A DNA stretch of 64,000 bases from Bradyrhizobium lablabi (GTDB taxonomy: Bacteria > Pseudomonadota > Alphaproteobacteria > Rhizobiales > Xanthobacteraceae): positions 28,327 to 92,326 of the forward strand of contig NZ_JAFCLN010000025.1 of the NCBI RefSeq assembly GCF_018129385.1, in the 5' to 3' direction. Position numbers and translations under genes: made by a program. Positions 27,770 to 37,149 of this stretch are shown here, piece by piece. Position 1 is the first letter of the stretch; each line of letters starts with the position of its first letter. The notes beneath the pieces are model-generated. The model was not told where the DNA came from. It saw only the letters and a list, made by a program, of their open reading frames with translations, and ran no database searches.

Positions 27770-28960
27770 TTACGCCTGCTTCTTCGCCCGCATCAGATCG
27801 GAAAAGCGCTTGAAGAGGTAATGCGAGTCGCGCGGGCCCGGGGAGGCTTCCGGGTGATACTGCACGGAAAACACCGGCTTGCCGTCGAGCTGAATGCCGC
27901 AATTGGAGCCGTCGAACAGCGAGATGTGGGTTTGCGTCGCCCCCGGCGGCAGCGTCGCCTGGTCGACCGCAAAGCCGTGGTTCATCGAGGTGATCTCGAC
28001 CTTGCCGGTGGTTTCGTCCTTCACGGGGTGATTGGCGCCGTGGTGGCCCTGATGCATCTTCTTGGTCTTGGCGCCGACGGCGAGGCCAAGCATCTGGTGG
28101 CCGAGGCAGATGCCGAAAGTCGGCGTGCCCGATTCGATCACCTTCTGAATGACCGGCACAGCATATTTGCCGGTCTCGGCGGGATCGCCGGGGCCGTTCG
28201 ACAGAAACACGCCGTCCGGTTTCATCGCCAGAATGTCTTCGGCGGATGTCGTCGCCGGCACCACGGTGATCTTGCAGCCTTCACCGGCCAGCAGCCGCAG
28301 AATGTTGCGCTTGATGCCGTAGTCGATCGCGACGACGTTGAACTCCGGCTCGGTCTGGCGGCCAAATCCCTTGTCCCACGCCCATGGCGTCTCGTCCCAG
28401 GTGAAACGCTGGGCGGAGGTCACCATCGGCACGAGGTCCATGCCCTCCAGCCCCGGCCATTCGCGCGCTTCTTCCTTCAGCCCGTGCAGGTCGAAGTGGC
28501 CATCCCTGGAATGCGCGATCACGGCATTGGGCATGCCCTTGCTGCGGATCAGCGCGGTCAGCGCGCGGGTGTCGATGCCGGAGAGGCCGATGATGCCGCG
28601 CGCGCGCAGCCATTGATCGAGATGGCGCGTCGAGCGGTAACTCGAGGGATCAGTGATGGCGCTGCGCAGGATCACGCCGCGTGCGCCCGGCGTTGCCGCC
28701 ATGTTCACCGTCTCGATATCCTGGTCGTTGGTGCCGACATTGCCGATATGCGGGAAGGTGAAGGTGATGAGCTGGCCGGCATAGGAGGGATCGGTGAGGA
28801 TCTCCTCATAGCCGGTCATCGCGGTGTTGAAGCAGACTTCGCCGACGGCGTGGCCTTCCGCGCCGAGGCCAAAACCTTCCAGCACGGTGCCGTCGGCAAG
28901 CACGAGGAGCGCGGTCGGCTTGTGGTCCGGCCAGGCTGAGGCGTTTTCGGATGTTGTCAT
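27770..28960 (-). CDS. carA: Carbamoyl-phosphate synthase small subunit (glutamine amidotransferase)
   Basis: A 396-residue protein with the N-terminal CarA domain (about residues 1-150) and a class I glutamine amidotransferase domain. The catalytic Cys is in FGICLGHQ and the His-x-Glu pair in YHPEASPGP. It hydrolyses glutamine and passes ammonia through a tunnel to CarB. carB is on the same strand but 5.6 kb downstream, with dps on the other strand in between, so the two subunits must be transcribed separately. Confidence 0.97.
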   Translation of the reverse strand: MTTSENASAWPDHKPTALLVLADGTVLEGFGLGAEGHAVGEVCFNTAMTGYEEILTDPSYAGQLITFTFPHIGNVGTNDQDIETVNMAATPGARGVILRSAITDPSSYRSTRHLDQWLRARGIIGLSGIDTRALTALIRSKGMPNAVIAHSRDGHFDLHGLKEEAREWPGLEGMDLVPMVTSAQRFTWDETPWAWDKGFGRQTEPEFNVVAIDYGIKRNILRLLAGEGCKITVVPATTSAEDILAMKPDGVFLSNGPGDPAETGKYAVPVIQKVIESGTPTFGICLGHQMLGLAVGAKTKKMHQGHHGANHPVKDETTGKVEITSMNHGFAVDQATLPPGATQTHISLFDGSNCGIQLDGKPVFSVQYHPEASPGPRDSHYLFKRFSDLMRAKKQA

Positions 28961-29110
28961 GAGCGCTTTACATAGTCGGGCCAGCTTGCCGCGTCAAAGC
29001 CGGAAGCGCCGGATTCACATGCGTTTTCTGCCTATTTGACAGCCGAAAACGCCGTCTTAATCTCGGGTTCCCCAATTCTTCTCGCACGCCAGAGCCGAAA
29101 GCCGCCGGGC

Positions 29111-29812
29111 ATGGAAAATCCGATGCCGATCCTGCTGATCCCGGGTTTCGTCTGCTCGCCCCGGTATTTTGCGCCCGTGGTGCCCAGCCTCTGGCGGTTC
29201 GGCCCGGTGACAGTGGCCAACCACATCCGCGACGACAATATGGGCGCGATCGCCCGCCGCATCCTGGCCGAAGCGCCGCCGCGCTTTGCGCTCGCCGGCC
29301 ATTCCATGGGCGGCTACATCGCCTTCGAGATCATGCGGCAGGCGCCGGAGCGCGTGGCAAAGCTGGCGCTGATGAACACGCAGGCGCGTGCGGACACGCC
29401 TGAAGCGACCACCCGCCGCCGCGGCATGATCGAGCGCGCCAGATGCGGCGAGTACCGCGCCGTGCTGGACGAGCTGTTCGCCGGCTTCGTTCATCCCTCG
29501 CGCCGCGACGATGCCGCGTTGCGCCAGCTCTGTTACGACATGGGCGAGGATGTCGGCGCGGAGAATTTCGTCCGCCAGCAGACCGCCATGATCGGCCGCA
29601 TCGATTCGCGCCCCTCGCTCGCCTGGATCAAATGCCCGACGCTGGTGCTGTCGTGCGACACCGACAACACCATCCCCAATGCGCTGTCGAAGGAGATGGC
29701 GGACGGCATTCATGGCGCGAAACTGGTGATCCTCGACAATTGCGGGCATCTGCCGCAGGTGGAACGGCCGGAGGCGACGGCGGCAGCGCTGGTCGAATGG
29801 CTGCGCAGCTAG
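29111..29812 (+). CDS. Alpha/beta-fold hydrolase
   Basis: A 233-residue cytoplasmic protein with the alpha/beta-hydrolase nucleophile elbow AGHSMGG, an Asp in the segment LVLSCDTDNTIP and the catalytic His in ILDNCGHLPQ. It starts directly with the core beta-strand (PILLIPGF), without a signal peptide. The ATG at 29111 is preferred; the ribosome site is weak and the next ATG at 29123 is also possible. It is followed 57 bases later by the YqeY gene on the same strand. Substrate unknown. Confidence 0.87.
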   Translation: MENPMPILLIPGFVCSPRYFAPVVPSLWRFGPVTVANHIRDDNMGAIARRILAEAPPRFALAGHSMGGYIAFEIMRQAPERVAKLALMNTQARADTPEATTRRRGMIERARCGEYRAVLDELFAGFVHPSRRDDAALRQLCYDMGEDVGAENFVRQQTAMIGRIDSRPSLAWIKCPTLVLSCDTDNTIPNALSKEMADGIHGAKLVILDNCGHLPQVERPEATAAALVEWLRS

Positions 29813-29869
29813 TTGTGTAGTCGCCTCGAACGGCCTAGATCAGGGCCCGGATAGCCGAAAGGACAAGCG

Positions 29870-30325
29870 ATGCTGCGCGACGACATCAACAACGCGGTCA
29901 AGGAAGCGATGAAGGCCAAGGACGAGCGCAAGCTCTCCACCTTGCGCATGGTCAATTCGACCATCAAGAACGCCGACATTGCCGCGCGCGGGGAGGGCAA
30001 GCCGCCGCTCTCGGATGCCGATCTGCTCGGCGTGTTCCAGAAGATGATCAAGCAGCGCCAGGAATCCGTCGAGCTCTACGACAAGGGCGGTCGCGCCGAA
30101 CTTGCCGCGCAAGAGCGCGAGGAGATCGCCGTCATCTCCGCCTATTTGCCGAAGCAGATGTCGGATGATGATGTGAAGGCCGCGATCTCTGCTGCCATCG
30201 CCGAGACCGGGGCCGCCGGCATAAAGGACATGGGCAAGGTGATCGGCGTGCTGCGGGCGAAATACGCCGGCCAGATGGATTTCGGCAAGGCCAGCGGCAT
30301 GGTGAAGGCGGCGCTGACCGGCTAG
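29870..30325 (+). CDS. GatB/YqeY-domain protein
   Basis: A 151-residue helical protein consisting of the YqeY domain, which is also found at the C-terminus of the amidotransferase subunit GatB. The stand-alone form may bind tRNA, but its role is not settled. Conserved segments include LRMVNSTIKNADI and YLPKQMSDDDV. In many alphaproteobacteria this gene lies between carA and dnaG; here a 15.7 kb accessory block separates it from dnaG. An AAAGGAC ribosome site precedes the ATG. Confidence 0.92.
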   Translation: MLRDDINNAVKEAMKAKDERKLSTLRMVNSTIKNADIAARGEGKPPLSDADLLGVFQKMIKQRQESVELYDKGGRAELAAQEREEIAVISAYLPKQMSDDDVKAAISAAIAETGAAGIKDMGKVIGVLRAKYAGQMDFGKASGMVKAALTG

Positions 30326-30434
30326 CCGCCTCAAGCGTTGCCTCGCGGCGCGCCTCGCCGCGGGAACCTTCCTGCCCGCCAAACATCTAACTTGTTGCGC
30401 ACGACGCAGCAGGAAGAGCGTAGCGGAGGAAGAG

Positions 30435-31958
30435 ATGGCCGACCAGCAAGCTGCCCCCAGCGGTCCGGATCTGTCGCAAGGCGTCACCCTCTCTGACTTT
30501 TCCGGCGCAATCCTGCTCGGCCATGTCGGCGATCAGGACGTGTTGCTGGTGCGCTCGGGCGCCGACATCTTTGCCGTCGATGCCCACTGCACCCATTATC
30601 ATGGGCCGCTCGCCGAAGGTCTTGTCGACGGCGAAACAGTCCGCTGCCCATGGCATCACGCCTGCTTCGACCTGCGCACCGGCGAAGCGACACGCGCGCC
30701 GGCCTTCGCTTCGCTCGCGGTCTGGAAGGTCGAGCGCGACGGCGAACGCATCCTCGTCCGCGAGAAGCGCGGGCAGCCCAAGCCCCGCGTAAAGGGGCCG
30801 GTCGAGGCGCCCGGCCGGATCGTCATCATCGGTGGCGGCGCCGCCGGATTTGCTGCGGCCGAGATGCTGCGGCGGCAGGGCTTTGGCGGCAGCATCACGA
30901 TGCTGAGCGGAGAGGCTTCCTTGCCGGTCGATCGGCCCAATTTATCGAAGGATTACCTTGCCGGCAACGCGCCGGCGGACTGGTTGCCGCTTAAGCCGGA
31001 TGAGTTCTATGCCGAGCAGGGCATCCATCTGAGACTGAGGACCGATGTCACCGCAATCGATCCCGCCGCGCGCAAGGTCCTGCTCGCGGGCGGCGAGAGC
31101 CTTGCCTACGACCGGCTGCTGCTGGCGACCGGCGCCGAGCCGGTGCGCCTGCCGATCCCCGGCGTCGACCAGCCGCATGTCCACCTGCTGCGCTCGCTCA
31201 GCGATTGCCGCGCGATCATCGCCTCCGCCGACGGCGCGCGCCGCGCGGTCGTCATCGGCGCCAGTTTTATCGGGCTTGAAGTTGCGGCATCCTTGCGCGC
31301 CCGCGAGATCGAGGTTCACGTGGTCGGGCTGGAGCAGCGGCCGATGGAGCGCGTGCTCGGTCCCGAGATGGGCGATTTCGTCCGCGGCCTGCACGAGGAG
31401 CACGGCGTCGTCTTCCATCTCGGCGACACCGTCACGAAAATCGAAGGCAGGCGCGCGACGCTGAAAAGCGGAAGCGTGATCGAAGCCGACCTCGTAGTGG
31501 TCGGCGTCGGCGTGAAGCCGCGGCTGGCGCTGGCCGAAAAGGCCGGGCTCGCGATCGACCGCGGTGTCACGGTCAACGCCTACCTCGAGACCAGCGCATC
31601 AGGCATTTTTGCCGCCGGCGACATCGCGCGCTGGCCGGATCCTCATTCGGGCGAAAACATCCGCGTCGAGCACTGGGTGGTCGCAGAGCGCCAGGGACAA
31701 GCCGCTGCGCGCAACATGCTGGGCCAGCGCGAGGCGTTCAATGACGTGCCGTTCTTCTGGAGCCAGCATTACGACGTGCCCATCAACTATGTCGGCCATG
31801 CCGAGCAATGGGACGCGATCGAGGTGGAAGGCAGTATTGCCGGTCGGGATTGCCTCGTCCGCTACAAGCGTGGCGGCCGCGTGCTCGCGGTGGCATCAAT
31901 CTACCGCGATCTCGCAAGCCTCGAGGCCGAAGTGGCAATGGAGCGGGCGGCGGCCTGA
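30435..31958 (+). CDS. Rieske [2Fe-2S]-FAD oxidoreductase (ferredoxin-reductase type, fused)
   Basis: A 507-residue fusion. The N-terminal 100 residues form a Rieske domain with ligands Cys52/His54 (CTHYH) and Cys71/His74 (CPWHH). The rest is a pyridine-nucleotide-disulfide-type reductase with an FAD motif IIGGGAAGFAA (about 133), an NAD(P)H motif VIGASFIGLEVA (about 275) and the closing IFAAGDIARW motif. It resembles the AIF-like or assimilatory ferredoxin-reductase families that pass electrons from NAD(P)H to an iron-sulfur cluster. The partner is unknown. An AGAGATGG-type ribosome site precedes the ATG. Confidence 0.92.
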   Translation: MADQQAAPSGPDLSQGVTLSDFSGAILLGHVGDQDVLLVRSGADIFAVDAHCTHYHGPLAEGLVDGETVRCPWHHACFDLRTGEATRAPAFASLAVWKVERDGERILVREKRGQPKPRVKGPVEAPGRIVIIGGGAAGFAAAEMLRRQGFGGSITMLSGEASLPVDRPNLSKDYLAGNAPADWLPLKPDEFYAEQGIHLRLRTDVTAIDPAARKVLLAGGESLAYDRLLLATGAEPVRLPIPGVDQPHVHLLRSLSDCRAIIASADGARRAVVIGASFIGLEVAASLRAREIEVHVVGLEQRPMERVLGPEMGDFVRGLHEEHGVVFHLGDTVTKIEGRRATLKSGSVIEADLVVVGVGVKPRLALAEKAGLAIDRGVTVNAYLETSASGIFAAGDIARWPDPHSGENIRVEHWVVAERQGQAAARNMLGQREAFNDVPFFWSQHYDVPINYVGHAEQWDAIEVEGSIAGRDCLVRYKRGGRVLAVASIYRDLASLEAEVAMERAAA

Positions 31959-31996
31959 CTCGCATGTCGGCGGTGTGGTGAAGACAAACTCGGTTC

Positions 31997-32200
31997 TTTT
32001 CCCTCTCCCCGTTCTTACGGGGAGAGGGTTAGGGTGAGGGGCTCTATCCACGTATTCGACTCGTGGAGAGTCCCCCTCACCCGAAAATTCGCTTGCAGCG
32101 AATTTCGACCCTCGGGTCGAGCCCGAGGGCAGGCTCTCTCCCCGCATCCGCCTTCGCCCGAAGGCGGGCTTCGGCGGACAAGAGCGGGGCGAGGTGCAGA
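31997..32200. repeat. Palindromic intergenic repeat region, CCCTCTCCCC family
   Basis: Contains CCCTCTCCCC-gttcttac-GGGGAGAGGG, then TAGGGTGAGGGG and its inverse CCCCCTCACCC, and further inverse arms (AAATTCGCTTGC / GCAGCGAATTT and CCTCGGG / CCCGAGG). It is a mosaic of hairpin units related to family C. It fills the convergent gap after the Rieske-FAD gene, where it could act as a terminator. Confidence 0.7.
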
Positions 32201-32226
32201 CGCGGCAGCGGTGACGGGTTCGACTC

Positions 32227-32586
32227 CTATTCGCAATACCGGCGGCCGTTGAAGTTGAAGCATTTCGATGCATCGGCTTCGGCTCTTGCAGGCGGCGCGG
32301 CGATCCTGGCGGCGACCCTCGCAGACCTTCTGTGATAGCGCGAGACCGTCTCCGATCCGCACAGCCGCGCCGTGTCGCGGTCGGCAACGATGGTCCAGAC
32401 CATCCGTTCACCCGAAGCGCTGCAATTGATCATCAGGTTGGCGCGCACGCAGACGGCGGCGCCTTCGGAATAGGTCTGGCTGTCATAGACGCAGACGCGG
32501 GCATTCTGGGCCAACACCGGTGCGGGGAGGGCCGGCAATATCGCGAGCGACATCGAACAGGCAAGAATATGCAGGCTGAATTTCAT
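32227..32586 (-). CDS. Small secreted protein with C-terminal KCF-x-F-x-G-x-x-YCE tail
   Basis: A 119-residue protein with a signal peptide (cut near ALA-Q, about residue 27) and a mature domain with four cysteines in the first 50 residues (VCVYDSQTYSEGAAVC, NCSASGERM, ARLC), which resembles the DUF1496 type. The last 12 residues, KCFNFNGRRYCE, end at the stop codon and closely match the tail of the neighbouring caspase-like protein. The same strand and a 42-base gap suggest joint transcription downstream of the caspase gene. Periplasmic or outer location is expected. Confidence 0.75.
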   Translation of the reverse strand: MKFSLHILACSMSLAILPALPAPVLAQNARVCVYDSQTYSEGAAVCVRANLMINCSASGERMVWTIVADRDTARLCGSETVSRYHRRSARVAARIAAPPARAEADASKCFNFNGRRYCE

Positions 32587-32628
32587 GATCGCCCCCGAAG
32601 ATAATATGCGCTGGTCATTTCGTTCCGT

Positions 32629-34407
32629 TCACTCGCAATAGGTCTTGCCGCCGAACGTGAAGCACTTGCCGCCGGCTCTCGCGGGCGCGGCCGGACGGGA
32701 CTCCCTTGGCGCCGGTTCGCGCCGCGTCGCGGTCTGCGGCTTGGGCGCGGCCTCAGGCTTCTTCTCGCAGGTCCCGCCGGAATTGAGGAAATAGCCGCTT
32801 TCGCAGACGGTCTGCACGCAGCGGTCGCCGTCGGGCCGCTGCCCCTTCTTGCACACCAGTGGGCAGACGCGCTCGGTCTTGCCGCGAACCGAGTCGAGCG
32901 CATCGAGGCTGGCGACCACCACGTTCAATTTGGTTCGCGCGTTCTTGTTGAACAATTCGAGCGCGGCTTTCGAGCCTGAGTCCCAATTGCCTTCGACATT
33001 GCCGGGATCGCAGCCGACGCGCTTGAGATGGGCCTGCAATAGCCGCGCGATATCAGTCGGGTCCATCTGGGGAGCTGTGGCCTGCGCCGCCGGATTGGGC
33101 GCAGCCTTCGGCTCCGGCGCCAGCGCGGCCAGCTTCGCGCGCTCGGCCTCCGCTTCGCGCTTGGCCTGCTCGACCTGCTTCTGGGCATCGGCAACGGCGA
33201 GACGCTTGGCGTCCTCGACCTGGCGGCGCGCAGCTTCCGCTTCCTGCCGCGCCATTTCCGCCTGGCGCTTGGCCTCTTCCAGTTCCTTCTTGGCCTGCTC
33301 GGCGATCTGGCGCCTTGTTTCCTCCAGATCCTTGCGGGCCTGCTCCGATATCTTCTGCTTGGCTTCGGCGTTCTGGCGCGCGCTCTGCTCCTCGAGCTGG
33401 CTGCGGAATTCCTCGGCCTTGCGTACGGCCTGCGCTTCGGCTTCGCGCCTTGCGTCGTCGGCCTTGGCGCGCGTCTCTTCAGCGGCCCCCAGTTTCGCCA
33501 TCTGCGCGCGCGCGAGGTTGGCGTAGAGGCCTTTGCTGTGAACGGCGAGGAATGATTCCCAGGCCTGACGCGTGCCGATCTGGGCGGCGAGCTCATAGTC
33601 GGTCCGCGCCGCCGCCTCGGGATCGACGGGTTTCGCGGCTTGCGGCACCAGCGCCACGGTATCTCCGCCCAGCGAGCCATAGACAAAAGGCTCCTGGCGA
33701 TGCGCCGTGCTCTTGAGCACATCGTCGCGGACGCGACCGAACGCAATCCGCAGATCGAGGCCTGGCTCGGCGATGTATTTCACCAGAGCGGTGGCAAACG
33801 GGCTGTTCTGTCCGTCGCCGTCGATCGCCACCGCGCCTGCCTTGGCGGCGTACGCGACCAGGGTGTCGGACATCGCCGGCTCGAACTTCGCCAGTCCCCT
33901 TCCGACGGAGCGGGTGCCGATGCTTCGCTTCATCGTCTTGAGGAAGGGGTTGTCGCGGCAGGCGTCGAGGATGACCAGCTTGAGGCGCTTTGCGCTATCG
34001 AGTGCCCTCAGGATGCGATCGAGCGATATCGTTTCGTCCTCGACGTCGAAATCGCTCCTGAGTTTCGCGTCGACCGGCACGAGGTAGTTCACGCCGTCGA
34101 CCTCGATGCCGTGGCCGGCGTAGTAGACCACGGCCATGTCGGCATCGCGCGAGGTTTCCGAGAACTGGCGAATGGCCTTGCGGAGATCGGAGATCCCGAG
34201 ATCGCGGCCTTGTTCAATGACGTCGAAACCAGCCCGCTTGAACAGGGCAGACATCGCTGCCGCGTCGCTTGCCGGATTGGTCAGTTGGGGGACGGCCTGA
34301 TAGTTCGAAATGCCGATGACGAGCGCAACACGCCGCTCGGCAAGGGCTGGCTGGCTGTGCAGGGAAATCAGCCAGAACGCCAGGAAAATGGCTGCAATGG
34401 CGCGCAT
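32629..34407 (-). CDS. Secreted caspase-like (C14) protein with Ala/Glu/Lys coiled coil
   Basis: A 592-residue protein. A signal peptide (cut near ALA, residue 23) is followed by a metacaspase-type p20 domain with the catalytic His99 (YYAGHG) and Cys150 (LDACRDNP), both kept. A long segment (about residues 300-430), rich in Ala, Glu, Lys and Arg, has heptad-like repeats and should be a coiled coil. A peptidoglycan-binding-like stretch follows, then a Cys-rich region (VCPLVCKKGQRPDGDRC) and the tail KCFTFGGKTYCE, shared with the next gene. The ATG at 34407 gives a proper signal peptide; the frame opens 19 residues earlier. Function in the periplasm is unknown; such proteins are Arg/Lys-specific peptidases by family. 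Confidence 0.87.
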   Translation of the reverse strand: MRAIAAIFLAFWLISLHSQPALAERRVALVIGISNYQAVPQLTNPASDAAAMSALFKRAGFDVIEQGRDLGISDLRKAIRQFSETSRDADMAVVYYAGHGIEVDGVNYLVPVDAKLRSDFDVEDETISLDRILRALDSAKRLKLVILDACRDNPFLKTMKRSIGTRSVGRGLAKFEPAMSDTLVAYAAKAGAVAIDGDGQNSPFATALVKYIAEPGLDLRIAFGRVRDDVLKSTAHRQEPFVYGSLGGDTVALVPQAAKPVDPEAAARTDYELAAQIGTRQAWESFLAVHSKGLYANLARAQMAKLGAAEETRAKADDARREAEAQAVRKAEEFRSQLEEQSARQNAEAKQKISEQARKDLEETRRQIAEQAKKELEEAKRQAEMARQEAEAARRQVEDAKRLAVADAQKQVEQAKREAEAERAKLAALAPEPKAAPNPAAQATAPQMDPTDIARLLQAHLKRVGCDPGNVEGNWDSGSKAALELFNKNARTKLNVVVASLDALDSVRGKTERVCPLVCKKGQRPDGDRCVQTVCESGYFLNSGGTCEKKPEAAPKPQTATRREPAPRESRPAAPARAGGKCFTFGGKTYCE

Positions 34408-34531
34408 CGAAAAATTCAACCCCCGAAGTGGAACGGAGCCTAGCATCCGATCCAATGATCGCAATATCTCAGAGGTTTAACCGACTCTGTGACTATTGTC
34501 ACATAGAAGGTGATCGACTAGCCTTCGCCCC

Positions 34532-36142
34532 ATGCTTACCGAAGCCAAAACCTACGACGAACTCTACCAGAATTTCCGCTGGGACATCCCGGCGCGCTTC
34601 AACATCGCGACCGCCTGCTGCGACCGGCACGCCGACGGCAGCGGCCGCCTTGCGCTGGTCTATGTCGACGAGGACGGCGGCATCACGCGCACCTCGTTCG
34701 ACGAGGTCGCCGACCTCTCGCGCCGGTTTGCCAATGTGCTTGCCGCCGACGGGCTCAAGCGCGGCGATCGCGTCGCGGTGTTTTTGTCGCAATCGCTGGA
34801 ATTGCCGATCGCGCATCTCGCCGCGTTCCGTTCCGGCCTGATCTCGATCCCGCTGTTCGCGTTGTTCGGCGAGGACGCGCTGGAATTCCGCCTCGCGAAT
34901 TCGGAAGCGCGAGCGATCATCACCGACGAGGCCGGTTGGGAAAAACTGACAAAGATCCGCGAACGGCTACCCTATCTGCAGGACATCTACATCACCAGCA
35001 ATGCCGCCCATGCCGGCGCCAAGCCGTTCTGGCCGGCGATCGAAGCCGCGTCTGACGAATTCACCACCGTCGACACCTCGTGCGACGATCCGGCGTTGAT
35101 CATCTACACCTCCGGCACGACGGGCAATCCAAAGGGCGCGCTGCATGCGCATCGCGTCGTGCTCGGCCATCTCCCCAATGTCGAGATGTGTCACAATTTC
35201 CTGCCGCGCCCGGGCGACCTGATGTGGACGCCGGCGGACTGGGCCTGGATCGGCGGACTGATCAACGGCTTGCTCGCGTTCTGGTATCACGGCATTCCCA
35301 TGGTCGGCCATCGCGCGCGCAAATTCGAGCCGCAGGCGGCGATGGAGCTGATGGCCCGCCTTGGCATCCGCAACGTCTTCCTGCCGCCGACCGCGCTGAA
35401 GCTGATGCGGCAGGCCAACGTGAAGCATGCCGGCGTCAGGTTGCGCAGCATCTTCACCGGCGGCGAGTCGCTCGGCGGCGAGTTGACGAACTGGGTGCGC
35501 GAGACTTTTGGCATCGATGCGCATGAAGTGTTCGGCCAGACCGAATGCAATCTCGTGATCGGCAGCAATGCGAACCTGTTTCCGATCCGTCCCGGCTCGA
35601 TGGGCCGCGCGACGCCCGGCTTCGACGTCCGCATCGTCAACGACCAGGGCGAGGAACTGCCGCGGGGCACACGTGGCGTCGTCGGCGTGCGCCAGCCCTG
35701 TCCGTGCACCATGATCGAATACTGGCGCAATCCGGAAGCGACCGCAAAAAAATATGCCGGCGAATTTTTGCTCACCGGGGATCTCGGCATTCAGGATGAG
35801 GATGGCTATTTCTGGTACGTCAGCCGCGAGGACGACGTCATCACCACGGCCGGCTACCGCGTCGGCCCGTCCGAAATCGAGCACACGCTGATGAAGCATC
35901 CGTCCGTCGCGATGGCGGCCGTCGTCGGCATCCCTGATCCGATCCGCACCGAGTCGATCAAGGCGTGGATCGTGCTGCGTCCGGGCTTTGCGGGCGACAA
36001 CGCGCTCGCCCGCGAGATCCAGGAATTCGTGAAAGTGCAGCTCGCCGCCCACGAATATCCGCGCTTCGTGCAGTTCGCCGAAACGCTGCCGATGACCGCG
36101 ACCGGCAAGGTGCTGCGCCGCGAATTGCGCGCGCTGGGCTAA
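34532..36142 (+). CDS. AMP-forming acyl-CoA synthetase
   Basis: A 536-residue enzyme of the ANL superfamily that activates a carboxylic acid with ATP and transfers it to CoA. The P-loop-like motif is YTSGTTGNPKG (about residue 193), the A5 motif is VFGQTECN, the A7 motif LLTGDLG, and the C-terminal lysine motif reads PMTATGKVLRREL, so the enzyme is complete. Similarity of layout suggests a short- or medium-chain acyl-CoA ligase (acetyl-, propionyl- or butyryl-type). It stands alone, divergent from the caspase-like gene. Confidence 0.92.
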   Translation: MLTEAKTYDELYQNFRWDIPARFNIATACCDRHADGSGRLALVYVDEDGGITRTSFDEVADLSRRFANVLAADGLKRGDRVAVFLSQSLELPIAHLAAFRSGLISIPLFALFGEDALEFRLANSEARAIITDEAGWEKLTKIRERLPYLQDIYITSNAAHAGAKPFWPAIEAASDEFTTVDTSCDDPALIIYTSGTTGNPKGALHAHRVVLGHLPNVEMCHNFLPRPGDLMWTPADWAWIGGLINGLLAFWYHGIPMVGHRARKFEPQAAMELMARLGIRNVFLPPTALKLMRQANVKHAGVRLRSIFTGGESLGGELTNWVRETFGIDAHEVFGQTECNLVIGSNANLFPIRPGSMGRATPGFDVRIVNDQGEELPRGTRGVVGVRQPCPCTMIEYWRNPEATAKKYAGEFLLTGDLGIQDEDGYFWYVSREDDVITTAGYRVGPSEIEHTLMKHPSVAMAAVVGIPDPIRTESIKAWIVLRPGFAGDNALAREIQEFVKVQLAAHEYPRFVQFAETLPMTATGKVLRRELRALG

Positions 36143-36288
36143 TCGGCGTTAGACTTGTGGAACTGTGCGGGGGTGTGACGCCTTGTCTCCACGTGCCGCC
36201 GTGCCCGGCGCGGTTTGAACGATCGCGCAATCCGCGTTATGAATCCGGCAAGGACCGGTGTTGTCCTCATCATCGCGGGAGACCGCCC

Positions 36289-36645
36289 ATGACATCCATC
36301 ACCCGCCGCTTGTTCCTGTCGCTGGCTGCCAGCCTCGCTCCTGGCGCGGCTCTCGCCCATCACGGCTGGGGCTCCTACGACACATCGAAGGCGTTCACGC
36401 TCACCGGAAAGATCATGAAATCGACCTACGAGAATCCGCATTGCGAGATCGAGATGGAGGCGGGCGGCAAGCACTGGCATTTCGTGCTGGCGCCGCCGTT
36501 CCGCATGCAGGCGCGCGGCGCGACGCCTGAGCTCGTTGCGGTCGGCAAGACCTGCACCGTGTACGGCTATCCCCACACCAGCAAGCCGGACGAGGCGCGG
36601 ATCGAATACATCGTCGTCGACGGCAAGCGCATCGAACTGCGGTAG
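36289..36645 (+). CDS. Secreted DUF6152-type protein (HHGW motif)
   Basis: A 118-residue protein with a signal peptide whose cut site precedes HHGWGSYD (near residue 25). The N-terminal HHGW and the segments NPHCEIEMEA and KTCTVYGYPH are typical of small exported DUF6152 proteins that form a beta-barrel-like fold. The ATG at 36289 has a GGGAG ribosome site. It is followed 6 bases later by a DUF6644-type membrane protein gene, a pairing I recall as recurrent in rhizobia. Function unknown; the paired His residues at the mature N-terminus suggest metal binding. Confidence 0.8.
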   Translation: MTSITRRLFLSLAASLAPGAALAHHGWGSYDTSKAFTLTGKIMKSTYENPHCEIEMEAGGKHWHFVLAPPFRMQARGATPELVAVGKTCTVYGYPHTSKPDEARIEYIVVDGKRIELR

Positions 36646-36651
36646 GCCGGC

Positions 36652-37137
36652 GTGGAACAGCAGCCGGCGTCGGTCTTTCTGTCCTTGCAGGAAAGCGCGC
36701 TGGGACTCACGATGCGCAATTCGCCTGCGCTTTATCCCGTGGTCGAGATTTTGCACATCATCGGCTTCGTCGTGCTGGTGGGCTCGATCGTTGCGCTCGA
36801 CCTCCGGATACTCGGATTGGGCCGCGCGATCCCGATCCAGCCGATGGCGCAGTTGCTGCTGCCGCTATCGCGCGCCGGTTTCCTGCTCGCGGTCAGCATG
36901 GGATTTTTGCTGTTTTCCGCCGATGCGTCTCATGTGGTGCGCAACCCGGCGTTCCAGGCAAAGCTGCTGCTGATCGCGACCGCGCTCGTCACTGTCGTGA
37001 TCGCGCATGCCGGCCCGTGGCGGCAGGTTGCGCTGTGGGGCAACAAGGCGCCCGGCAGCGCAAGGGCGTTGGCGCTCGCCTCGCTCGTGCTGTGGCTCGG
37101 CGCCGTCTGTGCGGGGCGTTTGATCGCCTATCTGTAA
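36652..37137 (+). CDS. DUF6644-type membrane protein
   Basis: A 161-residue inner-membrane protein with four hydrophobic helices and conserved motifs ILHIIGFVVLVGSIVALDLR in the first helix (His and Asp in the membrane) and SHVVRNPAFQAKLLLI. The GTG start at 36652 lies 6 bases after the stop of the DUF6152 gene; there is no independent promoter space, so it should be co-translated with it. The His-x3-Gly pattern in the first helix could bind heme, which is only a guess. Confidence 0.8.
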   Translation: MEQQPASVFLSLQESALGLTMRNSPALYPVVEILHIIGFVVLVGSIVALDLRILGLGRAIPIQPMAQLLLPLSRAGFLLAVSMGFLLFSADASHVVRNPAFQAKLLLIATALVTVVIAHAGPWRQVALWGNKAPGSARALALASLVLWLGAVCAGRLIAYL

Positions 37138-37149
37138 GGAGTCGCTGCC

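Noticed and set aside
36652..37137. Annotation of the four-helix protein as a cytochrome b561-like subunit
   Set aside because: Only one clear intramembrane His is visible and no second heme-ligand helix can be identified by eye.
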